8,067 bases of DNA. Origin: an uncultured Chloroflexota bacterium (GTDB lineage Bacteria > Chloroflexota > Limnocylindria > Limnocylindrales > Limnocylindraceae). The stretch lies in the NCBI GenBank assembly GCA_903847005.1, contig CAINCM010000252.1:1-8067 (forward strand), given 5' to 3'. The notes under the pieces are model-generated. The model was given only the letters and a program-made list of their open reading frames with translations. It was not told where the DNA came from and searched no databases. The translations under genes and the position numbers were made by a program. Shown in pieces: positions 1 to 5,923 of this stretch (the stretch's first letter is position 1; each line of letters starts with the position of its first letter).

Positions 1-479
1 AACCGCTCCAGCACTTCGTGGTCGAAGAAGTGCGCAAACGGGCCGTGGCCGACGTCGTGAAGGAGTCCCGCGACGCGGAGCGTCTCCACCACCAGGCCCT
101 CGCTCGGCACGTCGTCGCCGCTCGCGCGCAACTGCTCTGCGAGCGAACTGTAGAGATGCCGTGCCCAGAGGCCCGCTTCGTGCATGACCCCGAGTCCGTG
201 TGAGAAGCGGCTGTGTTCTGCGGTGGGGAAGACCCAGCGTGCGCTCTGCAGCTGGCTGATGCGGCGCAGGCGTTGCAGCCACGGCGTGTCGAGGAGGTCC
301 TCCTCCGCCGCATCTTCCGCGAGGTAGCCGAGCGCTGCGGCGCCCGCCGGGGTGAGGCGCTTGGTGAGTTCGATGTATCCGTGGATCGGATCGCTGATCA
401 GGTTCACCGCCTTGAAGCGCGCGGTCTCGCCTGTGGCGCCGTTCGATGCGTGGCCCTCCCCGCTGTTCAGGTTGCTCAT
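1..479 (-). CDS. HD-domain phosphohydrolase, COG1078 / dNTP triphosphohydrolase-like (C-terminus outside window)
   Basis: This is the N-terminal 159 residues of a metal-dependent HD phosphohydrolase related to dNTP triphosphohydrolases; the rest lies beyond the left edge. Visible family motifs are ISDPIHGYIEL (res 28-38), DTPWLQRLRRI (64-74), AEHSRFSHGLGVMH (87-100) and the HD signature LLHDVGHGPFAHFF (139-152). H94, H141 and D142 are the likely metal ligands; the remaining aspartate would lie downstream. The ATG at 479 overlaps the stop of the WYL regulator gene as ATGA, and no Shine-Dalgarno is visible, so translation is probably coupled. Family members hydrolyse dNTPs or other nucleotides in the cytosol; the substrate cannot be read from this part. 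The family assignment is firm, the substrate is unknown. It is the last visible gene of the six-gene minus-strand operon. Confidence 0.9.
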   Translation of the reverse strand, partial: MSNLNSGEGHASNGATGETARFKAVNLISDPIHGYIELTKRLTPAGAAALGYLAEDAAEEDLLDTPWLQRLRRISQLQSARWVFPTAEHSRFSHGLGVMHEAGLWARHLYSSLAEQLRASGDDVPSEGLVVETLRVAGLLHDVGHGPFAHFFDHEVLER

Positions 480-1474
480 GCGCGGGTGTAGCGGGCTGCG
501 GCGACAGCGAGTGTGCGCGCCACGTCGTCACGGAGTGCCTGTGGCTTCAGCACCTCGGCCCCATCGCCCCAGCCGAGCACCCACGCGCGCACTTCGAGCA
601 GTCCGGAGACACGCGCGCGCCAGAGGAGCGACCCGTCGGCCTCTCGCTCGCTAGTCTGCGAAGGGTGCCATCGGGTCTCGGCTGCGCGCGCCGCCGCGTC
701 TGGCGTGAAGCGCACGACGATCTCCTCGAGCGGCTGATCCGCGACGATGTCCCACGCGGCGGCCAGCGTGCGTTCGAGCTCCACCTCTGCCGGTCGCGTG
801 AAGGTGGCCGGCGTCATCCGCGGGTTGCTGATGCGGTCCACGCGGAACGTGCGCATGGCGCTGCGCGTCTCGTCGTATCCGATGAGGTACGTGGCGAGCG
901 TCGCCGCAGACGGTTCGATCAGGTACGGATGCACGCGTGCGGTGCGCGTCGTTCCCGGGCTGCTCCACGCAGCGGCGTATTCGAATTCGAGGACACGCCC
1001 GTTCACCCAGGCGTTGGCGAGCACACGCAGTCGCGACTGCGCCTCGGGCTGGTTGCGGAGCTCGCTGATCTGCGAAACCGTGCGCTCCACCGCAGAGCGA
1101 AGCGGCTCTTCCAGCATGCCACCCAGCTTCATCAGCGCAGCGCCGAGCTCGGGGTCGTATCCGGTGGCGAACTTCGCAAGGAGTCGTGCCGCCAGGACGA
1201 TCGCGATCGCTTCGTCGCGGCTGAAGCGCAGCGCCGGGAGGAGGCCGCTCTGCAGGACGCCCCAGCGTCCGTGTTCGTTCCAGATCGGCACGTCGACTTC
1301 GCGTTCGAGCGCCTTCAGGTCGCGGTAGGCGGTGCGGCGGCTGACGCCGAGCTTCTTCGCCAGATCGTTCGGTCGGATGCCCGCCTCACCGACCGCCTCG
1401 ACGTATTTCAACGTGCGCAAGAGGCGCGCGGTGCGATCGCTCTTGTTGAAGTCTTCTCCCTGAGCCTGGGTCAT
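476..1474 (-). CDS. HTH-WYL domain transcriptional regulator
   Basis: A 332-residue DNA-binding regulator of the YafY/WYL class. An N-terminal winged helix-turn-helix (about res 15-72) contains LAKKLGVSRRTAYRDLKALE, typical of the HTH_11 family. A WYL domain follows (about 155-220), ending in ATYLIGYDETRSAMRTFRVD, and a WYL C-terminal extension covers about 250-330 (GWGDGAEVLKP near 301-311). The W of the namesake W-Y-L is T here (T195-Y196-L197). WYL domains in other regulators bind nucleotide-type or oligonucleotide ligands; the ligand here is unknown. The start is the ATG at 1474, which overlaps the TGA of the amidotransferase gene as ATGA. The reading frame stays open much further upstream, but that part overlies the amidotransferase gene and looks non-coding. 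A regulator deep inside an operon may control its own operon; no operator was identified. Confidence 0.9.
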   Translation of the reverse strand: MTQAQGEDFNKSDRTARLLRTLKYVEAVGEAGIRPNDLAKKLGVSRRTAYRDLKALEREVDVPIWNEHGRWGVLQSGLLPALRFSRDEAIAIVLAARLLAKFATGYDPELGAALMKLGGMLEEPLRSAVERTVSQISELRNQPEAQSRLRVLANAWVNGRVLEFEYAAAWSSPGTTRTARVHPYLIEPSAATLATYLIGYDETRSAMRTFRVDRISNPRMTPATFTRPAEVELERTLAAAWDIVADQPLEEIVVRFTPDAAARAAETRWHPSQTSEREADGSLLWRARVSGLLEVRAWVLGWGDGAEVLKPQALRDDVARTLAVAAARYTRA

Positions 1475-2250
1475 GTCCCAGACTGTGCCACACCGCCCGT
1501 CTCGGCACCCTCCTGTTCGGCACCAGGCGTGCGGGCGGCCGCCTGCACGAAGGCGCTCCAGACCCGCTCGAGATCGGCGGGAGAACTCTCGGTGCGCTCG
1601 GGGTGGCACTGCACGCCGAGGACGAAACGCTCCCCCGGCGCCTCGAGCCCTTCGACAAGGGTGCCGCGCGGCGAATCGGCAAACGCGGAGGCGCGAAGTC
1701 CCGCGGCGAGCCGATCGGGCGTCACCGCCTGATGGTGATAGCTGTTCACGGCGAGCGGTGCGCGCACGCCGCCGAGGATCTCGGCGAGTCGCGTCCCCTC
1801 CTGCACGTCGAGCGGATGCGTCAACGCGGGAGTCGCCGGATACGCGGCGCCGACCTGGCCCTCGACGTGTTGCAGCAGGCTCCCACCGCGATGCACGTTC
1901 AACAGCTGCATTCCACGGCAGATGCCGAAGATGGGGAGTCCGCGTGCATCTGCGGCGGCGATCGCCTCCCACTCCAGCGCGTCGCGCGCGACATCCATCT
2001 CGACCGCACCGTCGATCGGCTCGCCGTATCGGTCGGGATGCACATCCGCACCGCCAGAGAGGAGGAGGCCATCCATGCTGGCGAAGGCGGCGGTCCGCTG
2101 CGCAGGCGATGCCGTGGCGGAGATGAGGATCGGCAGGCCGCCGGCGCGTCGAATGCCGTCGGCGTAGCGCGCGTTCACCAACGCGATGCGCGCGGGATCG
2201 ACATCAGCATCGTGATCCGCAACGGTGACGAGGATCAGCGGAGCGCGCAC
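1471..2250 (-). CDS. Class I glutamine amidotransferase, gamma-glutamyl-GABA hydrolase type (peptidase C26)
   Basis: A 259-residue cytosolic hydrolase of the PuuD-like peptidase C26 family, which cleaves gamma-glutamyl amide bonds with a Cys-His-Glu triad. The sequence shows the substrate/oxyanion region GLLLSGGADVHPDRYG (61-76), the nucleophile elbow FGICRGMQLLN with C111 (108-118), NSYHHQAV (169-176) and LGVQCHPE with H216 and E218 (211-218). Length is normal for the family. The start is GTG at 2250, 5 bases after the aminotransferase stop; no clear Shine-Dalgarno is seen. The last 20 or so residues, beyond the fold (TPGAEQEGAETGG), are low in complexity. The substrate could be a gamma-glutamyl polyamine intermediate or another gamma-glutamyl amide; nothing else from a putrescine pathway is visible, so the gene name puuD is withheld. 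Confidence 0.9.
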   Translation of the reverse strand: MRAPLILVTVADHDADVDPARIALVNARYADGIRRAGGLPILISATASPAQRTAAFASMDGLLLSGGADVHPDRYGEPIDGAVEMDVARDALEWEAIAAADARGLPIFGICRGMQLLNVHRGGSLLQHVEGQVGAAYPATPALTHPLDVQEGTRLAEILGGVRAPLAVNSYHHQAVTPDRLAAGLRASAFADSPRGTLVEGLEAPGERFVLGVQCHPERTESSPADLERVWSAFVQAAARTPGAEQEGAETGGVAQSGT

Positions 2251-2255
2251 GGCGG

Positions 2256-3533
2256 CTACGCTCGCGCAGCGGCCGGCGCAGTCGCAGCGAGTCGGGCGAG
2301 GGAGGCGAGGAGCCGTGCAACCTCGTCTTCGGTGTTGTACGACATGAGGCCGGTGCGCAGGACGCCGCCCTTCTCGGTCAGACCGAGCGCATCGATCGCG
2401 TTCGGTGCGTAGAAGTCGCCGCTCCAGACCTGGATGCCGTCGCCCGCAAGGTGTTCGGCCGCCTGATCGGGCGTGGCGAAGTCCATGGTGAATGAGACGA
2501 TCGAGGTGCGTTCGCTGAGTCGGTTGCGATCGGTGATCCCGCGCACGTGCACGCCACCGAGCCGATCGAGTCCGTCGAGGAGCGCGCGCACCAGGCCCGT
2601 CTCGTAGCGCGTGATCGCCTTCAGGCCCGCGCGAATCTCGCCCCGTCGACCGCTCAACGGCGCTCTGTCCGCCGGGTCGCCGAACTCGCGTCCGATCCAG
2701 GCGAGGTGGTCGATCGCCGCCGTGACCCCCGCCATCGCCTCGAACGCCGGCGTTCCCGTCTCCCAGAGATCGTGGGCCGGTCGCACCTTGTATCTCCCGT
2801 ACCGCTCGAGGAGCGGCAGCTTCCCGTAGAGGAGGCCGGCGTGCGGTCCGTAGAACTTGTACGGCGAACAGAGGAGGAAGTCGGTGTCAAGCGCCTGCAC
2901 ATCGATGGGATAGTGCGGCGCGCTGCAAACGGCATCGAGCACGGTGATCGCGCCGACGGCGTGGGCCGCCTCCACGATCCGCTTCGACGGGTTGATGGTG
3001 CCGAGCGCGTTCGACGACATGCCGGCGGCAACGATTTTGGTGCGTGGTCCGAGAAGCGAGGCGTAGTGCTCCATGTCGAGCGTGCCGTCTGCGGGGTCGA
3101 GGCGGATCACCTTCAAGACGAGCCCGTGATCCTCTGCGAGGAGTCGCCACGGGCTGTAGTTCGCATCGTGATCGAGTTGGGTGACCACGATCTCGTCCCC
3201 AGGCTGCAACCCTCGCGCAAGCGAGCGCGAGAGCTGGAAGTTCAACGTGGACATGTTTGCGCCGAACTTCACGCTCTCCTTCGGCGCGTTGAGCAGGTCC
3301 TCTGCGGCGCCATGCGCCGCGCGCTCCACCTCCGCTTGCGCGCGCGACGTGCTGAAGTAGCCGCCGTTGTTGGCGTTGGCACGGAGGAAGAAGTCGGCGT
3401 AGGCGTCGATCACCGCCTGCGGCACCTGAGTGCCGGCGGGACCGTCGAGGAAGGCGATCGGTCGACCATCGGGGAGCGTGCTGGCGAGCGACGGGAATCG
3501 TGCGCGGATCGCGGCAACGTCGTACGGCTTCAT
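2256..3533 (-). CDS. Class V aminotransferase, cysteine desulfurase-like (VC1184 / TIGR01976 type), lacking the desulfurase Cys
   Basis: A 425-residue PLP enzyme of fold type I. Visible landmarks are FLDGPAGTQVP (28-38), the substrate/PLP region QLDHDANYSPW (119-129), LDAVCSAPH with D200 and H207 (199-207), and the Schiff-base lysine K226 in CSPYKFYGPHAG (222-233). In SufS-like desulfurases the C-terminal active-site loop reads R-T-G-H-H-C-A; the aligned stretch here is W-S-G-D-F-Y-A (370-376), so the sulfur-carrying Cys is Tyr375. From memory this is typical of the VC1184 subfamily, whose reaction is not established to my knowledge, so desulfurase activity should not be assumed. The downstream R-T-G-L-M-S-Y-N-T (393-401) matches the family C-terminus. 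The ATG at 3533 has a perfect AGGAGG four bases upstream. It sits between the GIDE-like membrane protein gene and the amidotransferase gene. Confidence 0.88.
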   Translation of the reverse strand: MKPYDVAAIRARFPSLASTLPDGRPIAFLDGPAGTQVPQAVIDAYADFFLRANANNGGYFSTSRAQAEVERAAHGAAEDLLNAPKESVKFGANMSTLNFQLSRSLARGLQPGDEIVVTQLDHDANYSPWRLLAEDHGLVLKVIRLDPADGTLDMEHYASLLGPRTKIVAAGMSSNALGTINPSKRIVEAAHAVGAITVLDAVCSAPHYPIDVQALDTDFLLCSPYKFYGPHAGLLYGKLPLLERYGRYKVRPAHDLWETGTPAFEAMAGVTAAIDHLAWIGREFGDPADRAPLSGRRGEIRAGLKAITRYETGLVRALLDGLDRLGGVHVRGITDRNRLSERTSIVSFTMDFATPDQAAEHLAGDGIQVWSGDFYAPNAIDALGLTEKGGVLRTGLMSYNTEDEVARLLASLARLAATAPAAARA

Positions 3534-3537
3534 GGAT

Positions 3538-3543
3538 CCTCCT
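3538..3543 (-). promoter_or_regulatory. Shine-Dalgarno AGGAGG overlapping the upstream stop codon
   Basis: On the minus strand AGGAGG lies 4 bases before the aminotransferase ATG (3533). The TAG stop of the upstream membrane protein gene (3544-3542) runs into this motif, so ribosomes finishing the upstream gene sit directly on the next ribosome binding site. This supports translational coupling and fixes the start codon. Confidence 0.85.
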
Positions 3544-4495
3544 ACTCGCTGATCCTAGAGCCCGCGCCTCGCCAACGCGTCACCGCACGCGCAACCAGTG
3601 CAATGAGCGCACCGAGCAGGACGGGGAGGAGGAGCGCGCCGACCAGTCCGAGGAGGCCGCCAGGACCGGTGGCGAGACCACCGTTGCGCGCGTCGCCGAT
3701 CTCGGGGTTCGCCGCCTGGTCGGGCGAGGCGGAGGGGAGCGCGCCCCCTGCGCCGGCAAGTTCGCCGACGAGGCCGACAAGTGCGATTCCGGTGAGGAGC
3801 ACGCCGCCAAGGAGCGCGCCGAGTGCGAGGAGGCTCGCCGCGAGGGTGCCGCGCGACTCGCTGCCGAGGATGCGGAGTGCCTCGCGGCGGTCGAGGGTGG
3901 TGAGCACGAGCGGCTGACCCGAACCTCCGGCGGTGAGCCTGCCGTCGCGGAGGAGGCCGACCACCGTGCCCCGATCGAGCGTGCTGATCTGCTCGAGCGA
4001 CACCCGTGCGCTCAGTTGAGGCGCGCTCACCGCAAGTTGCGCGACGAGTTCGCCCGTCGCGCGGTCGGAGAACGCGCGCCCCGCCGCGGCCAGTTCCGCC
4101 ACGCTCCCCTCCCACTGACGTTCGATCACGACGAGGCCATCGGCGAGCGCTGCGGCATCGATCGCAATCGACGCCTCGCGATCTGAGATCGAGAACGACA
4201 CGCTGCGCACGACGCGCTCGAGTTCTCGCCACGTCTCGCCACTTTCCCGAATGAGCACGCGCTCGCGTCGGTAGACGAGCGGACGGTGGTTCTCATCATC
4301 GAACGCCTCTGCGGCGTCGATGCTCCCCTGGACGGCGAGGTATCGCTCGTTGCCGGCGAGGAGCGCCTCGCTCGGCGAGACGGGGGCGAGCCCGGCCATG
4401 AGGCGCCCAGCACGCGCGCGCGCGCCGCCGCGTCGACTCGCCCAGACGGCGAGTGCGATCAGCGCGACGCCGAGGAGGAGCTGCGGTCCGCTCAC
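3542..4495 (-). CDS. Membrane protein with GIDE-like (BAM, MULAN-type) domain
   Basis: A 317-residue predicted membrane protein. A hydrophobic N-terminal segment (about 4-20) is followed by a soluble part and two more hydrophobic segments (about 217-243 and 281-303), then a short basic tail. The soluble part resembles the GIDE domain: G-x-x-R-Y-L-A-V-x-G (near 48-57), PLVYRRERV (72-80), W89, then VSFSISD (99-105) and AIDAAAL (111-117), with a second half around 168-210 (DRGTVVGLLRDG, then PLVLTT). In eukaryotes this domain is found in the mitochondrial E3 ligase MULAN; bacterial versions lack a RING finger, as here, and their role is not settled. The start is GTG at 4495, overlapping the previous stop as GTGA. 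An in-frame extension to about 4732 is Arg-rich and overlaps the neighbouring gene, so it was not used. The domain call rests on pattern recognition. Confidence 0.75.
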   Translation of the reverse strand: MSGPQLLLGVALIALAVWASRRGGARARAGRLMAGLAPVSPSEALLAGNERYLAVQGSIDAAEAFDDENHRPLVYRRERVLIRESGETWRELERVVRSVSFSISDREASIAIDAAALADGLVVIERQWEGSVAELAAAGRAFSDRATGELVAQLAVSAPQLSARVSLEQISTLDRGTVVGLLRDGRLTAGGSGQPLVLTTLDRREALRILGSESRGTLAASLLALGALLGGVLLTGIALVGLVGELAGAGGALPSASPDQAANPEIGDARNGGLATGPGGLLGLVGALLLPVLLGALIALVARAVTRWRGAGSRISE

Positions 4496-5106
4496 GCGAG
4501 CGCTCGTCCCGTTGCCGGATCGATGGATTGCGTTGCGCCGGCGATGCTGGTGAGGATCAGTTGGCCGCCGATCAGCTCGGCGGCGCCAACCACGTCCGTG
4601 TGCGCAAGGCGCCACTTCACCTCGCCGTCGGATCGGATCGCCCAGGTCTCGACTTCGCTTTGCACGATGACGTGGTCGAAGCGAGGCGATGCGGCCAGTG
4701 CCACCACGGGCGTGCCGGTCTGGTGAAGCCACGCCAGCGCACCGCTCCGTGAACCGAACGCGTAGACGGTGAAGCCGTAGCCGACGACGAAGAGCCCGCC
4801 TTCGTCCCAGTGCAGCGCGCGCGGTTCGTCATAGATCATCGATGCGAGCCGCACCGCCCATGCGCCGCCGGGGTGCTCGACGCGCATCTCCATGCGGCAG
4901 AGTCGATCGGGGTCAGATCCGCCACCGGCGCCGAGTGCGCCGTGATCCACCAGCGTCGCACCCGCTTCAGAGAGGGCGAAGACCGCGGCGGCCTGGCCGC
5001 TGCTCCCCCAGGTGGCACGAACGCGCAGGCCGCCAGGGAAGCTGGTGATCAGGCTGCGAGGCTCGGCGGCACCCGATGGGATTGGCGCGGCGGAGCGGTC
5101 ACTCAT
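4492..5106 (-). CDS. Small PQQ/WD-like beta-propeller repeat protein, unknown function
   Basis: A 204-residue protein with no signal peptide or membrane segment, so probably cytosolic. The C-terminal half holds three blade-like repeats: GGLFVVGYGFTVYAFGSRSG (103-122) ending in ALAWLHQ, then HVIVQSEVETWAIRSDGEVKW (145-165), then GQLILTSIAGATQSIDPATG (181-200). Each follows the 'strand-turn-strand ... D/S-x-x-x-G' pattern of PQQ-type quinoprotein or WD-like blades. Three or four blades are too few for a closed propeller, so it may oligomerise, pack against its neighbour, or fold differently. The N-terminal 90 residues match nothing I recognise. ATG at 5106 is the first gene of the minus-strand operon and may be translated from a leaderless mRNA. 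It overlaps the GIDE-like gene by 4 bases, which suggests that the two products work together. Confidence 0.8.
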   Translation of the reverse strand: MSDRSAAPIPSGAAEPRSLITSFPGGLRVRATWGSSGQAAAVFALSEAGATLVDHGALGAGGGSDPDRLCRMEMRVEHPGGAWAVRLASMIYDEPRALHWDEGGLFVVGYGFTVYAFGSRSGALAWLHQTGTPVVALAASPRFDHVIVQSEVETWAIRSDGEVKWRLAHTDVVGAAELIGGQLILTSIAGATQSIDPATGRALA

Positions 5107-5112
5107 TCCACG

Positions 5113-5118
5113 ATTCTA
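5113..5118 (-). promoter_or_regulatory. Predicted -10 box (TAGAAT) of the minus-strand operon, leaderless
   Basis: On the minus strand TAGAAT is followed by six bases and then the ATG at 5106. With the usual distance from -10 box to transcription start, the mRNA would begin at or within a base of the A of the ATG. No Shine-Dalgarno fits in the space. No convincing -35 box was found. This is a prediction from spacing and motif only. Confidence 0.5.
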
Positions 5119-5127
5119 CGCGCGTCG

Positions 5128-5133
5128 TACGAT
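5128..5133 (+). promoter_or_regulatory. Predicted -10 box (TACGAT) of the HAD gene, leaderless
   Basis: TACGAT is followed by GAGCCG and then the ATG at 5140, the same six-base spacing as on the opposite strand. Transcription would start at about the first base of the codon. The -35 region overlaps the start of the divergent gene and is poor (ATTCCA at 5105-5110, 17 bases upstream). The two promoters face away from each other within 33 bases and may compete for polymerase. Confidence 0.45.
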
Positions 5134-5139
5134 GAGCCG

Positions 5140-5790
5140 ATGAAGGCGATCCTCTTCGATTGGGACGGGACGCTGATCGATACCGCCGAACACGTCTACC
5201 AAGCGAACGTGGAGGTGATCAAGTCGATCGGGCTTCCGCCGCTCAGCCGCGAACTCTACGGCCTCCACTACTCGCCGAACTGGCGCCGCATGTACGCGGC
5301 GCTCGGCGTCCCCGAGCACATGGTGGAGGGGGCGGCGGAGATCTGGCACGGGGCGTATCGCGGCCACGAGGCGGAGCTGCTCCCCGGCGCCCGACCGGCG
5401 CTCGAGCGGCTCGTCGCGGCGGGGATTCCGATCGGTGTCGTGACCGCGGGAGACCGCAAGGTGGTCTCCGGGCAGCTGAAGCGAACCGGCGTTGCCGACC
5501 TCCTTGGCTCGGTTGTCTACGGCGACGACATCAGCGAGCAGAAGCCGCACCCGGAGCCGCTCCGCCGCGGCCTCGCCGCGCTCGGTCACGGCGCAACGCC
5601 AGATCAGGCGGCGTATCTCGGCGACACGCTCGACGATATGCGCATGGCCCGCAACGCGGGGCTCCGCGCGATCGGCGTGCAGTCGCCCTTCTTCCACCCC
5701 GAGCGTTTTCTCGCTGAGGCCGACGCGCACGAACACGCCGAGTCTGTCGCGGCGTGGGTGGACGCGTATCTGGCGGCGCGGACGCGGTAG
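5140..5790 (+). CDS. HAD-superfamily phosphatase, phosphoglycolate phosphatase-like
   Basis: A 216-residue HAD hydrolase with all four motifs: I, FDWDGT with nucleophile D7 and acid/base D9; II, GVVTAGD with T102; III, K135 in SEQKPHPEP; IV, YLGDTLDDM with D162 and D166 (159-167). A helical C1 cap lies between motifs I and II (about 18-80). This layout matches the Gph/PGMB-like branch, which dephosphorylates small metabolites or mutates sugar phosphates; the substrate cannot be read from sequence. The ATG at 5140 begins the motif directly (M-K-A-I-L-F-D); the frame is open much further upstream, but that part is antisense to the divergent operon. The TAG stop lies 13 bases before the TPP riboswitch, so read-through into the thiamin genes is likely. 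A role on a thiamin phosphate is possible but unproven. Confidence 0.9.
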   Translation: MKAILFDWDGTLIDTAEHVYQANVEVIKSIGLPPLSRELYGLHYSPNWRRMYAALGVPEHMVEGAAEIWHGAYRGHEAELLPGARPALERLVAAGIPIGVVTAGDRKVVSGQLKRTGVADLLGSVVYGDDISEQKPHPEPLRRGLAALGHGATPDQAAYLGDTLDDMRMARNAGLRAIGVQSPFFHPERFLAEADAHEHAESVAAWVDAYLAARTR

Positions 5791-5793
5791 ACT
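5788..5793 (+). promoter_or_regulatory. Possible -10 box (TAGACT) of the thiamin operon
   Basis: TAGACT overlaps the HAD stop codon and would place the transcription start near 5800, just before the first riboswitch stem at 5803. There is no good -35 element, so the thiamin genes might instead be transcribed by read-through from the HAD promoter. Weak prediction. Confidence 0.35.
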
Positions 5794-5802
5794 TGCCGCA
5801 TC

Positions 5803-5892
5803 GCGACAGGGGAGCGCCAGAAGGGCGCTGAGAAACGGGAGAACCCGTGACCCTCCGAACCAGATCCGGGTCATGCCGGCGAAGGGAGACGC
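5803..5892 (+). ncRNA. TPP riboswitch (THI element)
   Basis: The aptamer has the conserved thi-box parts in order: AGGGGAGC (5808-5815), GCTGAGA (5827-5833), ACCCT (5850-5854), then GAACCAGATCCGGGTCATGCC (5857-5877) and GGCGAAGGGA (5878-5887). Visible helices are P1 5803-5805 with 5890-5892 (GCG/CGC, plus C5807-G5888); P2 AGGG 5808-5811 with CCCT 5851-5854; P3 GCGCC 5814-5818 with GGCGC 5824-5828; an extra hairpin P3a ACGGG 5835-5839 / CCCGT 5844-5848 with loop AGAA; and P5 CCGG 5866-5869 / CCGG 5876-5879. The GCTGAGA arm binds the pyrimidine and the P4/P5 arm the pyrophosphate of TPP. It precedes thiamine pyrophosphokinase and YkoE/YkoD genes, as expected for feedback by TPP. Confidence 0.95.
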
Positions 5893-5921
5893 AGGAGCCC
5901 TGTGCGATAGAGAGTGAGGGC
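5890..5921 (+). promoter_or_regulatory. Putative translational expression platform of the TPP riboswitch
   Basis: Two mutually exclusive hairpins can be drawn. Hairpin A pairs 5890-5895 (CGCAGG) with 5899-5904 (CCTGTG, one G-T pair) around loop AGC, and uses the 3' strand of aptamer helix P1. Hairpin B pairs GCCCT 5897-5901 with AGGGC 5917-5921 and hides the only Shine-Dalgarno-like bases (GAGGG 5916-5920) before the CTG start at 5924. TPP binding would hold P1, block A and allow B (OFF); without TPP, A would free the ribosome site (ON). No U-tract terminator is present, which favours control of translation. This is a structural inference from complementarity. Confidence 0.5.
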
Positions 5922-5923
5922 AT

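Noticed and set aside
291..305. Perfect inverted repeat GAGGAGG-T-CCTCCTC
   Set aside because: It falls inside the HD gene and is explained by codons for Glu-Glu-Asp-Leu-Leu. There is no U-tract and the gene continues through it.
1204..1212. GCGATCGC octamer and many CGATCG hexamers, like cyanobacterial HIP1
   Set aside because: Exact octamers are few and CGATCG follows from common codons (GAT/ATC/CGC). There is no regular spacing, and the gene content does not suggest a cyanobacterium.
446..1732. Plus-strand open frame of 428 codons
   Set aside because: It is antisense to the WYL regulator and the amidotransferase, is rich in Arg, Ala and His, and shows no motif. Long antisense frames are expected in DNA this rich in G+C.
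2547..3917. Plus-strand open frame of 456 codons
   Set aside because: It is antisense to the aminotransferase and the GIDE-like gene, whose motifs are clear. Its translation is Arg/Glu/Val-rich without domain signals.
4497..4506. Palindrome CGAGCGCTCG next to the GTG start of the GIDE-like gene
   Set aside because: Ten bases of GC-rich palindrome inside the coding end of the preceding gene are unremarkable at this base composition. No second copy near a promoter was seen.
4496..4732. N-terminal extension of the GIDE-like protein by 79 codons
   Set aside because: It lies over the propeller gene in another frame and is Arg-rich. The GTG at 4495, overlapping the previous stop as GTGA, gives a normal membrane-protein N-terminus.
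5116..5874. Minus-strand open frame of 252 codons
   Set aside because: It is antisense to the HAD gene, which has all four family motifs, and runs across the TPP aptamer.
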